This document shows positions 1 to 7,635 of a DNA stretch of 64,000 bases, piece after piece. The translations under genes and the position numbers were made by a program. The notes under the pieces are model-generated. The model saw only the letters and a program-made list of their open reading frames with translations, was not told the origin of the DNA and did no database searches. Source of the stretch: Lichenifustis flavocetrariae (GTDB taxonomy: Bacteria; Pseudomonadota; Alphaproteobacteria; Rhizobiales; Beijerinckiaceae); contig NZ_JAMOIM010000001.1 of assembly GCF_026130545.1 (NCBI RefSeq), forward strand, positions 558,001-622,000, read 5' to 3'. How positions within the stretch are numbered: the first letter of the stretch is position 1; every line of letters starts with the position of its first letter.

Positions 1-596
1 AAAGCGTCGAGATCCGCGCCGATCGCCTCCGCGTTGCTGACAAACAGGCCCATGTCTTTGGAACTGGACTCGTCGGCGCCGACGATTGATCGCGCGAGCG
101 TGTCGAGGAGCACGAGCCCGGGCTGAAATTTCAGGACAGCGCATTGTTCGCGCACCTCGCGAATCAAGGTCTCGGCATCGCCTTTCTCGACGCCAAGATT
201 TGGCGCAACGGTGATGAGGCCGAAAGGAGCACTGATGGGGATGTCATGCGCTTCTCGCGCGGCCGCGACCCGTTTCCTAAAGCCTGTGCCACCTTCTGCT
301 GCGACGTAGATCACGCCCGCTTGTCGAACTCGTCGGCCTGCCCAATCCTTGCCGGCCGCTACATGCAAGCTCATGTCGAGAGCCACGAAACTCTTGCCAC
401 AACCTGGCGCTCCGTAGAGAACAGCCAAGCCGTGAGACGGCAGGAGTCCCTTGATCAGCCACGAGCCGGTCAAGACAGGCCGAATGGCCGACAATGGTTC
501 GATAAGGAAGCGAGGCGGCTTGGCCGGCCTGCTGGCGTCCTCCGGCTCGTACCGGCGGGTTGTCACGTAGGCGGCAGGATCGAGCCCTTCCGTCAT
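1..596 (-). CDS. RepA/AAA_25-type ATPase, partial
   Basis: This is the N-terminal part (198 codons visible) of a P-loop ATPase of the RepA/AAA_25 type used by phages, plasmids and integrative elements in replication; the 3' end lies outside the window. Visible motifs are a Walker A (GAPGCGKS, near residue 62) and a hydrophobic Walker B strand ending in a conserved Asp (LVLLDTLAR, near residue 170). The ATG at 594-596 overlaps the stop of the upstream Toprim gene in an ATGA, so the two are translationally coupled. The pairing of Toprim protein and hexameric-type ATPase is typical of satellite-like integrated elements. Function as a helicase or replication initiator is inferred from the family. 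Confidence 0.8.
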   Translation of the reverse strand, partial: MTEGLDPAAYVTTRRYEPEDASRPAKPPRFLIEPLSAIRPVLTGSWLIKGLLPSHGLAVLYGAPGCGKSFVALDMSLHVAAGKDWAGRRVRQAGVIYVAAEGGTGFRKRVAAAREAHDIPISAPFGLITVAPNLGVEKGDAETLIREVREQCAVLKFQPGLVLLDTLARSIVGADESSSKDMGLFVSNAEAIGADLDA

Positions 597-1492
597 GTGA
601 CGCCTCTTAAGGCGTCATTCACGTCGGAGCCAATTCGCGGCTCGACGACGATCACCTCCCGTCCGGCCTTGAACCACCTACTGGCGCATTGCTCAATCGC
701 GCGGGTGCTGGCTTCGTCGCGCTCGGCCAGCACCGTCAGCGCCTCGACCCCCGACAGCACCGGGAAAACCCCGATGGCCCCGGCCGAACCCATGGCCCAA
801 GCAGGCCGGAAGCTAATCATGCGAGCGGCGAGTGTCGTTTCGATTCCTTCGCCGATGGTGAGCCCGGTGGTCACAACGTCATCAGGGTCGAGTTTGATGG
901 CCGTCCCTGCCGCGCGACCAAGCACCATGCGGCCAAGCTTCACGCCGTCAGCCGACAGGCGAGTCCGGTGGACGGCCGTGATCCTATCAGTGTCGACTTG
1001 GCGGAGTGCCGCCACCATTGCGGGAACGCGAAGCATCTCGCCGGTTGCTTTTTCCTTCCACGGACATGCGGGGTGAAAGCGCAGCGACGCGCCAACTGTT
1101 GCCGCGTCGAGGTTGAGTGCGCGCCCCACGAGGTAGTGCTCCACTGGCGTCCCGCGCGGATCCTGAGCCTCATCCCAGATCGCTACAGCCCGCTCGATGC
1201 GGCCCTCGTCGTCCTGTACTTGCACGGCGGCATGCGGGACCGGAGCCCCTGTGCGCTCACGCCGAACGCCTTGTGGCAGCCCGAGCCGCTCTCGGACAAA
1301 ATCCCGGCAGGTCCGGAAATCGTCCCCCGAATGGCTGAACACGATGAACCCGTCGGGCGAGTTGACCGAGTAGCGCACTGAAAGGCTTCGATCGCTGCGG
1401 CTGTGCCCGGGCCCGGGCGCCAGCACCGCTCCGCGCACGACTTCGCCGCCAAGAATGCGGGCGACGCGGCGAAGATCGAGCGCGCCGATCAC
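593..1492 (-). CDS. Toprim domain-containing primase-like protein
   Basis: This 299-residue protein has the layout of the DUF7146/Toprim proteins of phages and integrative elements. An N-terminal region resembles the zinc-poor part of primases, and a C-terminal Toprim fold shows GEGIETTLAA (near residue 215) and a following acidic strand (AERDEAS). Toprim proteins of this kind are thought to make primers or act in element replication. It lies between a short unknown gene (4-base overlap at its start) and the ATPase (4-base overlap at its stop), so the three form one transcription unit. The usual DxD of Toprim is partly changed here, so catalytic activity is uncertain. Confidence 0.8.
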   Translation of the reverse strand: MIGALDLRRVARILGGEVVRGAVLAPGPGHSRSDRSLSVRYSVNSPDGFIVFSHSGDDFRTCRDFVRERLGLPQGVRRERTGAPVPHAAVQVQDDEGRIERAVAIWDEAQDPRGTPVEHYLVGRALNLDAATVGASLRFHPACPWKEKATGEMLRVPAMVAALRQVDTDRITAVHRTRLSADGVKLGRMVLGRAAGTAIKLDPDDVVTTGLTIGEGIETTLAARMISFRPAWAMGSAGAIGVFPVLSGVEALTVLAERDEASTRAIEQCASRWFKAGREVIVVEPRIGSDVNDALRGVT

Positions 1493-1869
1493 GCCGAACC
1501 GCCTGGCTGGCTTGCCTCGAACAGGTGATCGAGGCGCTCGGCGAACTCAGTGACCGCGGCTGACTCGGTTTCCTCGGCGAAAGCGCTTCCTGTCAGGCCG
1601 AATTGGGCCAAGCTATCGCGGATTCCAGTAGCCAACAAATTTACGGCCGCCTCCGGAAATTCCGAAAGCCATTCGAATACTACTTCGGCTGTAGTGTCAC
1701 TCGCGCTCTCCATTTCGGCGATCATCTTGAGAAAGACCGTATGGGCGCAATCTCTGCCGGTGGCTCGGAAATAGCCAATGAGGTGCTCAGGACCTTTGCC
1801 GGCGGCACAGGCCTCATCAACGCCGGCCGTGAAATCGCGGTGCAGCCGCTCGATGGTTTCGACGCTCAT
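1489..1869 (-). CDS. Hypothetical protein of the island replication operon
   Basis: I do not recognise this 126-residue protein. It is acidic, has no signal peptide or membrane segment, and looks largely helical. It starts with ATG and overlaps the Toprim gene by ATGA, which argues that it is a real gene and that it works with the replication module. Codon positions look normal for the neighbourhood. A role as an accessory replication or regulatory factor is only inferred from the position. Confidence 0.65.
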   Translation of the reverse strand: MSVETIERLHRDFTAGVDEACAAGKGPEHLIGYFRATGRDCAHTVFLKMIAEMESASDTTAEVVFEWLSEFPEAAVNLLATGIRDSLAQFGLTGSAFAEETESAAVTEFAERLDHLFEASQPGGSA

Positions 1870-1969
1870 TTCGCGCCCCCATCGTTACGCACATCAACGG
1901 CGGCGAGATCTAAGAAAAGTCTGCCACCCCTTCGAACGCCGCGGCGCCGAGCCCAACGCCGTGCCGTCG

Positions 1970-2137
1970 TCACTGAGACGCCAAATGATGTGCGGCGACT
2001 TTGATTGGCGCGAGCGTGTTCTCGAGCTGGCTAAGGCGTGTTCGCGCGGCTTCGAGCTCTTGAAGCGCTTCTTCGAAGGTGGACGGTATCGGGCCGCAAG
2101 CTCGATCCAATGTCGCCGACGAGGAGATCTCACCCAC
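1970..2137 (-). CDS. Small coiled-coil protein, GTG start
   Basis: A 55-residue reading frame starting at GTG 2135-2137 and ending at TGA 1970-1972. It overlaps the end of the preceding small gene by eight bases. The middle reads as a short amphipathic helix with heptad-like leucines (EEALQELEAARTRLSQLE), which looks more like a real protein than the arginine-rich frame on the same strand. It lies between the 66-residue gene and the 126-residue gene in the same direction. Function is unknown; small coiled-coil proteins are common in integrative elements. Confidence 0.5.
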   Translation of the reverse strand: MGEISSSATLDRACGPIPSTFEEALQELEAARTRLSQLENTLAPIKVAAHHLASQ

Positions 2138-2330
2138 GGGCGCCTCCCCAGGCCAGTTCTGCGACGATCCGTGCTCGATTAGCAGCGAGGCCGAAGCGGG
2201 CGACCAGCCATTTTTTTTGGATTTCAGGGACAGACGTGCTATCTTCGATCTTGGAACAGGCCTGCAAAACCATTCCGTCGAAGCCCTGCACGCGCACCCC
2301 GCTTGCGGGGTTTCGTGTTTTCTGAGTCAT
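2130..2330 (-). CDS. Small hypothetical protein of the island
   Basis: A 66-residue protein of unknown function just downstream of the AlpA-type regulator, three bases after that gene's stop. Its C-terminal half (WLVARFGLAANRARIVAELA) looks like a short helical motif, which I have seen described only as hypothetical in elements of this kind. No signal peptide or membrane segment is visible. The close spacing on both sides suggests it belongs to the same transcript as the regulator and the replication genes. Confidence 0.5.
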   Translation of the reverse strand: MTQKTRNPASGVRVQGFDGMVLQACSKIEDSTSVPEIQKKWLVARFGLAANRARIVAELAWGGARG

Positions 2331-2333
2331 CGG

Positions 2334-2573
2334 TTATGCGGCCTCCTCAATCACGCCAACGAGTTTTGCTGCGACATGCGCCGGCCAAGCGACTGCGCGC
2401 CCGCCGATGCGAATTGGTTCGGGGAATTTGCCGGTTCTGTAGAGCCGGCGGATGTGAGCGATGCTGAACCCGGTCAGCTCCGCCATTTGCTTGACGTTCA
2501 GCAAACGATTGCGCTCAAGCAGCGGTGGCAAAACCACCGGCTCTGGCGCGTTGCTTTTGGAGCGGTACGCCAT
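2334..2573 (-). CDS. AlpA-family helix-turn-helix regulator/excisionase
   Basis: This 79-residue protein has the MerR-like winged helix fold of AlpA/excisionase proteins. The recognition region is visible as LLNVKQMAELTGFSIAHIRRLY followed by the wing with FPEPIRIGGRAVAW (motif shown in pieces: LTGFSIAHIRRLY, then PIRIGGRAVAW). Members activate integrase expression or help excision of cryptic prophages and islands. Here it sits first in the replication-gene transcript and about 0.9 kb from the integrase, the usual arrangement. Its targets are not visible. Confidence 0.85.
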   Translation of the reverse strand: MAYRSKSNAPEPVVLPPLLERNRLLNVKQMAELTGFSIAHIRRLYRTGKFPEPIRIGGRAVAWPAHVAAKLVGVIEEAA

Positions 2574-2671
2574 TTCTGTCCTCCACCACTACGACATGCA
2601 GCGGCTTACAGACGCAAATTTGCGCTCGAGTGCGCTTTACGTCTCCGGAAGAACTCGGAAATCCCGGAAAA

Positions 2672-3481
2672 CTACTTCTCGGGCTTTTGGTCCAGCCCTT
2701 TGTAGAGCTCTGCTACGAACCGATCGAGATCACGGGGGTCAGGCACTTTGCCTTGGCCCTTGAACCACAGCCCTACCCGTTCCGCGAACACTGCTTTCAC
2801 AGGTGGATAGTCGTAATGCATGCCATATGCTGCTGCGAAACCGGCAGCCGATGGCCAGTCATACTTCTGTGCAGCGCCGAGTCTCTTTGGCGCCGTGTCG
2901 TCGAGACGTCCTCGCGTAAATGGCTCCCCTGAAGGAGCAGATTTCTCTGATATCAACAGCGGTACCACTTCGTGACGAAGCACGAAGACACCTGCAAAGA
3001 TGATGGTTCCTTCAGCATCGAACGCATTGAAGCTACGGTCAGGACCAATCGAAAGTTCTCGCCAAGCGTCATAAGCGATCGGGCGCACCACGCCCTCAGC
3101 ATCCGTGCCGAACGCCCGCAGGATGCCCTGAGCGAGGTCTGACTTCAGCATCGCCTCTGCCTCTTGAAGGCTCATGACTTGGCGCTCATCGGTCTCATCG
3201 CGCCAAAGATCGCGTCCCCAGAAGCCGAACCGCTCCCACTGCTCCCGCGTATGCCCAAGATCACGCCATGCGTAGAACAACGAGGCCAAGGGCAGCCACC
3301 ACACACTGTTCGTGGTTATGTCGTGGAGGTCCTGCCATCCTTCATGCGGAAGAGGGAGACCTTCTCGAGCGCATTTCTCTTCGGCTTCGACCGGCGTCGT
3401 TTCACCGGCGCGAACTGTCCGGACGAGCGTACGCATCTGCTCAACAACCTCGTCGCGGGTGCGGTCAGCTTTCGACGTCAT
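2672..3481 (-). CDS. Hypothetical protein next to the integrase
   Basis: I do not recognise this 269-residue protein. It has no signal peptide or transmembrane segment and is rich in Trp and Asp (a Trp-rich patch near residues 60-95). It overlaps the 3' end of the integrase gene by 17 bases in the same direction, so it is likely cotranscribed with it. Genes at this place in integrated islands are often cargo (defence, stress) but nothing in the sequence shows that here. Confidence 0.65.
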   Translation of the reverse strand: MTSKADRTRDEVVEQMRTLVRTVRAGETTPVEAEEKCAREGLPLPHEGWQDLHDITTNSVWWLPLASLFYAWRDLGHTREQWERFGFWGRDLWRDETDERQVMSLQEAEAMLKSDLAQGILRAFGTDAEGVVRPIAYDAWRELSIGPDRSFNAFDAEGTIIFAGVFVLRHEVVPLLISEKSAPSGEPFTRGRLDDTAPKRLGAAQKYDWPSAAGFAAAYGMHYDYPPVKAVFAERVGLWFKGQGKVPDPRDLDRFVAELYKGLDQKPEK

Positions 3482-4670
3482 GCCCTGTCCTTGTCAGCTT
3501 TGCTATCCGCTCGGCCCATAACGCGAGTGCTGCCCGCTTGTCGGCCGCATAGGTCGCCCGATTGTAGACACCTGCCACCCCGGCCCTGTGCCCGCTGATG
3601 TGGTTGAGCACCGCTTCAATCACATGCGGCAACACGCCGAGGTCGGCCATACGGGTCGCGGTCGTCCTGCGGAGATCGTGCAGGCGCCAGGGTGTCAGAA
3701 TGGCCTTGTTGCCCCGTTCTGCCTTCAATGCCGTGAGCATGCGAGCGTCGAGGTCCACTTTCGCCTTAGACCATCCGCTGAACGGACCTGCACGGGAGCC
3801 GAAGACAAGATCCCGGCCGTCACGCCGCGGAAGCTCGGCCAGCACCTCGGCAGCGAGTAATGAGAGCGGCACGTCGTGCGGCAGACCGTTTTTTGTGCGC
3901 GGTCCTGGAATCGTCCATACGTTACCCTGCAGTTCGCTCCAGGCCATCCCGCCAACCTCGTCACGTCTGCAGGCTGAGAGCACCAGCATGCGCACGATGG
4001 CGCCGTAGTCTCCGACCCCGGCGCAGCGCCACACGAGGATCAGCTCCTCGTCGCTCAACACTCGATCGCGGGTGACCTCATCGGTGGCTTTGTTGGTGCC
4101 GGCGACGGGATTGTTTTCAGCCAACCCTTCGCCGATCGCCCATGAGAAAAAAGCGGACAACGCTGCTCTGGCTCGGTTCGCGGCGAACGGACCGTTTTCA
4201 CGTGCGATCTCGACCAGACGAGCTGACACCAGGGCACGCGTGATGGAGGACAGAGGACGTTCGCCGAGCGGCTTCCAATGCTGCCGAAGGTGACGCTGCA
4301 CCTCAGCAAAGCTGCCAGCCTTGAGCCGTTTGACCGCGTGCCTGGCGAGGTAATCCTCGGCGGTTCGCTTCAGTGTCACAGCGGCCTGCGTACGTGCCAC
4401 CTCGGTCTCAAGGGCAGGATCGATCCCCAACGACACTTTTGCCAGCATGGCCTTGGCTTGGGCCCGCGCTTTCTCCGCGTCGAGCTGCTCGACGGTTCCG
4501 ATCTTGAGCCGCCGCTGTCGCTGCCCAACCCGGTACTGGACAAACCAAGTCCGCCGCCCACCGGGGTGCATACGAAGTCCGAAGCCGGCAAGGTCGTCAT
4601 CGTAGACGATGTGCTCGGCCCTGCCGGTCGGAAAGGTCAACCTCGAAACGTTCGCCTTGGTCAGCTTCAT
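3465..4670 (-). CDS. Tyrosine-type site-specific integrase
   Basis: A 401-residue P4/phage-type tyrosine recombinase that inserts and removes the island at the tRNA-Arg 3' end. The N-terminal DUF4102-like arm-binding domain (GFGLRMHPGGRRTWFVQYR region) is followed by a core-binding domain and the catalytic domain. Catalytic residues seen are Arg in SACRRDEV, Lys in TKNGLP, His/Arg in LHDLRRT, His in ISGHRAG and the Tyr nucleophile in GVYNRATY. I chose ATG 4668-4670 (MKLTKANV): the open frame continues upstream, but that part is a translation of the tRNA fragment, which is not protein-coding. The gene points away from the attachment site about 140 bases away. Confidence 0.93.
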   Translation of the reverse strand: MKLTKANVSRLTFPTGRAEHIVYDDDLAGFGLRMHPGGRRTWFVQYRVGQRQRRLKIGTVEQLDAEKARAQAKAMLAKVSLGIDPALETEVARTQAAVTLKRTAEDYLARHAVKRLKAGSFAEVQRHLRQHWKPLGERPLSSITRALVSARLVEIARENGPFAANRARAALSAFFSWAIGEGLAENNPVAGTNKATDEVTRDRVLSDEELILVWRCAGVGDYGAIVRMLVLSACRRDEVGGMAWSELQGNVWTIPGPRTKNGLPHDVPLSLLAAEVLAELPRRDGRDLVFGSRAGPFSGWSKAKVDLDARMLTALKAERGNKAILTPWRLHDLRRTTATRMADLGVLPHVIEAVLNHISGHRAGVAGVYNRATYAADKRAALALWAERIAKLTRTGHDVES

Positions 4671-4810
4671 CGGCAACCGGAAGCAAATCGGAAGCAACGG
4701 TGCGCCGCCTCTTGCTCCGATTTGCTCACAAAAATCTGAGGGTGTCACGAGAAAAGCGAGGAAAGTCAGTCCTCTCGCATTCTCATGCTCACTCTTGCTT
4801 CTTCGCCGTC

Positions 4811-4860
4811 TAAGACTACGAATCTGGGGGTCAGGAGTTCGAATCTCTTCGAGCGCGCCA
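4811..4860 (+). other. tRNA-Arg(ACG) 3' fragment, island attachment site
   Basis: The 50 bases hold the 3' half of a tRNA-Arg: an anticodon loop CTACGAA (anticodon ACG), a variable region, a T-arm with GTTCGAATC, an acceptor strand CGAGCGC and an encoded CCA at 4858-4860. The expected D-arm and the 5' acceptor strand GCGCTCG are absent upstream, so this is not a whole gene. Tyrosine integrases commonly use the tRNA 3' end as the crossover site; the fragment therefore marks the right boundary of the island, and the intact tRNA is expected at the left boundary beyond the window. Translation of this fragment yields the well-known spurious peptide EEIRTPDPQIRS. Confidence 0.85.
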
Positions 4861-5332
4861 ATTCCGAACGGACGGGTTCCTCGGGATAGACTCGGGCTTA
4901 CCCGCGACACTCTTCGGAAGTGCGTCGCTTCTTGGCCGTTCGCCGCGCTCTAGCTTCGTTGACGGAGCACTTGCCCCCGCGAACAGGTAAGGGCCTTGCT
5001 GACGGAAAGCAGATCGGCGTCGGCCAAGTGCGTTCGCATCTGCGTTGAGAGGATCACGACCTGCTCGTCCGAGATGCTCGCCGGTGCCGACCGAGCCGGA
5101 CCGAAGGCGGGGATCGATGAGGACATTCCAGCGCGATGGCGGTTCAGAAGCCTGGACTGCTCGCGCGTGAGCGGATCGTCGATCCCAAGCAGATCGCGCG
5201 TCGGCGTCGCGGCGTCCATGTTGCACCGATCGCCTTCAGCTCTTTTACGTATAAAATCGCCGACGCGTCCGATCGCACGGAATGCCCTATCGCCAAGGCT
5301 GTGATCAAGGGCGGCCAGAGCCATAACGCGTG

Positions 5333-5561
5333 AAGCGGCATTGCTCGATCGGTCTCGGCCCACATCGGCCATGCCGGCGTGATGGTCTATTTCGACGGGG
5401 TCGATCTCGATCGCCCCGATCGCGCGGTGCCGATCGGGATCGGCTGCCGCCTCCATTGCGACCAGCGTGCCCACTCGGCAGCCGGCCATAGCCTACAGAT
5501 CGACGATCTGCAGCGCATGAAAAGCCTCTACGTGGTACCGCCCTTGCCGGACGAGCAATGA
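5333..5561 (+). pseudogene. Remnant of short-chain fatty acyl (ScfR-type) regulator
   Basis: The frame ending at 5561 matches the C-terminal domain of XRE-family short-chain acyl-CoA regulators (RamB/ScfR type, DUF2083): HIGHAGVMVYFDGVDL, then VPIGIGCRLHC where the family has a Cys-rich segment. The preceding conserved stretch (SIGLG) is in another frame, so there is a frameshift near 5360, and no helix-turn-helix or peptidase-like N-terminus can be found upstream. The remnant begins some 470 bases after the attachment site, in what should be chromosome. I see no other gene between 4861 and 5333. Confidence 0.5.
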
Positions 5562-5595
5562 GGTTGGCCGGCGGCTCCGCCGACGCAACCGGCCG

Positions 5596-6489
5596 TCAGA
5601 CCGGCGGCGTCAAGGGCTGATCGTCTGGCGAGGCGCGATGCCATGTCGACAGCACGCAGGCTGCGATGATCACGAGAGCCCCAAGGATCGTGAATGTGCT
5701 CGGCACCTCACCAAAATAGAAGAAGCCGAGTAGCGAGGCCCACACGAAGGCCGAATATTCGAGCGTCCCCAACGTTCCAGCCGGTGCTCTCGAATAGGAC
5801 CAAGCGAGACACAGGTGGCCAGCGGTGCCGAGCAGACCCGAAAGCACGAAGATGGCGACGTGCGCCGCCGTGGGGGCTTGCCAGCCCGCAATCATGACGG
5901 GGGCGGCGAGCAGGAACACGAAGATATTCGAGAGCATGACGATCGTGATGCTCGAATCCGCGCCGCCCGTTCGGCTGATCAAGACGTTCGACAAGGCGTA
6001 GAAGAACGCACAGGACAGAGCGGCTCCGACGCCGACGAGATCGAACACATGATCCGCGTTGCTGCCCTGGCCGGCGGCGATGATACCAACGCCTGCCAGC
6101 CCGAACACGATGCCGAGCTTCAGTTTCGATGCGACGGGCTGACCGAGCATGAAATAACCCAGCGCCGCCGTGAAGAAGGGTGCCAAAAACGTGAGAGAAA
6201 TGGCTTCCGCGAGCGGGAGACGGGCGATGGCCGTGAAGAACGATCCGGCCGTGAGCAGCACGACGACGGCACGCAAGAAATTCCGTTTCAGAGCCATGCT
6301 GCCAGGCAGGGCTTCCCGGGCTGTCCTGAAAACCGCGAACGACACGGCCATCCCGGCCGCGTAGCGGAGCCCGATCACTTCCGCCAAAGGATAGGCGGCG
6401 GACACCGATTTCATGGCCGCATCCATGCAGGACAAAATCAGGACTCCGAGGCCTGTCACCAGGATCGGCTTCCGCGAAACCACGCGCAT
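5596..6489 (-). CDS. EamA/DMT-family inner membrane transporter
   Basis: A 297-residue protein with about ten hydrophobic segments arranged as two EamA repeats (roughly residues 10-140 and 155-285), the usual size for drug/metabolite transporters of the RhaT/YdcZ-like class. Family members export amino acids, metabolites or drugs across the inner membrane; the substrate cannot be read from sequence. The start ATG at 6487-6489 gives a normal N-in first segment. It is a single-gene unit: the 3' end faces the ScfR remnant and the 5' side is a 280-base non-coding stretch. Confidence 0.85.
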   Translation of the reverse strand: MRVVSRKPILVTGLGVLILSCMDAAMKSVSAAYPLAEVIGLRYAAGMAVSFAVFRTAREALPGSMALKRNFLRAVVVLLTAGSFFTAIARLPLAEAISLTFLAPFFTAALGYFMLGQPVASKLKLGIVFGLAGVGIIAAGQGSNADHVFDLVGVGAALSCAFFYALSNVLISRTGGADSSITIVMLSNIFVFLLAAPVMIAGWQAPTAAHVAIFVLSGLLGTAGHLCLAWSYSRAPAGTLGTLEYSAFVWASLLGFFYFGEVPSTFTILGALVIIAACVLSTWHRASPDDQPLTPPV

Positions 6490-6773
6490 CTCAGGATCCT
6501 GAAGTCAAAACATCGGGCGACGCCCAATGGTCCGCGAAACGACCATCGTCGCAGATACTGGAGCGCCAGTTGATGCAGGGTTGCTATCGACGGCGGCGAC
6601 CGTAGTGGGTGAGCGCCACGACTTCAACGAGCCGAGCCGCCTTCTCGACGGGATACACTGCTGGCCGATTGCATCGAAGCCGTCGAGTAACGGAGAGCCA
6701 CGCACGACAAACTTTGAGTCGCGTGCGTCAGTTCCGGAAGTGATTGCCGGTTCGTCCGAGCGTGTCGTGGAAC
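6490..6773. other. Intergenic, no gene seen
   Basis: This 284-base stretch lies between the start of the EamA transporter gene and the stop of the YcxB-like gene. It should hold the promoter of the transporter. Short open frames exist on both strands but none shows family motifs or a good start context. Confidence 0.5.
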
Positions 6774-7295
6774 CTAAGCCTGCCCAGCCATGAAGAGCCG
6801 CCGGACGTCGTCAACCTGAGAGCCAGACAGGAACCGTTTCGGCACGAATTGGAACAGAGCGTCCGACTGGTAGAACAGCATGACATTCCCGTCTTCCCGC
6901 AACTTTCGGTAATGCTCCCAAGGCGTGAAGGTTGTTCCGGTTTCGGAGGTCGACCGCAGGCCGTTCACCTCGAACGCGACATCGATGGGCTGCTGCAGCG
7001 CCTTCTGCTGCGCGTGGATCTTTCGCGCCGCCCTGGGTATCCGAAAGCGGATCATGAGGCGAGGCACCGTGATGCCTCCCAATGCGGACGCGAGCAGCAC
7101 CACAGCGATCCCCGTCCAATCACCAGGCAAGCCAATCACCAGTAGGATGGCTTCGAGAACGAGCAATACCGTCACAGAAACGAGGGCAGGCTTGCGCCAG
7201 AGTTGATCCCGGTAGTGCAGCTGGTAGGCGTGGACTGTGTCGAGCGGGTCCAGCTCGAACTGGATCGTCAGGATCTGCGCGATTTCGTCGGACAT
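6774..7295 (-). CDS. YcxB-like domain membrane protein
   Basis: A 173-residue protein with two hydrophobic segments (about residues 38-55 and 60-78) followed by a soluble C-terminal domain. The latter carries the YcxB-type signature: IDVAFEVNGLRSTSETGTTF, then W-x-x-Y-K with FYQSDALFQFVPKRFL. YcxB-like proteins are widespread and uncharacterised. It is monocistronic. Confidence is good for the family, none for the job. Confidence 0.75.
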   Translation of the reverse strand: MSDEIAQILTIQFELDPLDTVHAYQLHYRDQLWRKPALVSVTVLLVLEAILLVIGLPGDWTGIAVVLLASALGGITVPRLMIRFRIPRAARKIHAQQKALQQPIDVAFEVNGLRSTSETGTTFTPWEHYRKLREDGNVMLFYQSDALFQFVPKRFLSGSQVDDVRRLFMAGQA

Positions 7296-7381
7296 GGATT
7301 CGGTCGTGTGCGTCAGGGCGGTAGGTTAGCCCCGGTAGCAATGCGGAGCGACCTGCGTCAACGTGATCCTGAACGACAAAA

Positions 7382-7405
7382 CGCCCGCAGCATCAGCCAC
7401 GGGCG
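7382..7405 (-). terminator. GC hairpin, possible terminator, in intergenic 7296-7635
   Basis: CGCCCG at 7382-7387 pairs with CGGGCG at 7400-7405; read on the minus strand the stem is followed by GTTTTG, so it could stop minus-strand transcription. No convincing gene ends just upstream of it: only a short frame ending in YGMKRKVMAAV is present. The rest of 7296-7635 shows no gene and should contain the promoter of the hydrolase/GMC operon. Confidence 0.35.
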
Positions 7406-7635
7406 CGCTCTTCGAGGCCGGTTGAGATCAGACCGCAGCCATCACCTTCCGCTTCATGCCGTAGCCGAGACATTCTGCACGTCTGTCGAATACTTGGTGA
7501 GTTTACTACCTACCTCCACATAAGTGCGCGCCTTCGCGGACCCGGAGCGCGAGGTCACGTGTTCATCCGTCGCATGCCTCTCTCGCGAGTTGCCCCTATG
7601 TCAGGACACAACCTCGTCAAACTTGGTGTGACCCG

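Noticed and set aside
4785-4860. A complete tRNA gene
   Set aside because: No D-arm and no 5' acceptor strand complementary to CGAGCGC are present in the 76 bases before CCA.
4671-4910. N-terminal extension of the integrase containing EEIRTPDPQIRS
   Set aside because: It is translation of the tRNA-Arg fragment and the spacer; the real start is 4670.
4950-5489. A 179-codon minus-strand frame next to the island
   Set aside because: Its first half is antisense to the ScfR remnant and the rest has no recognisable motif; I could not support a gene.
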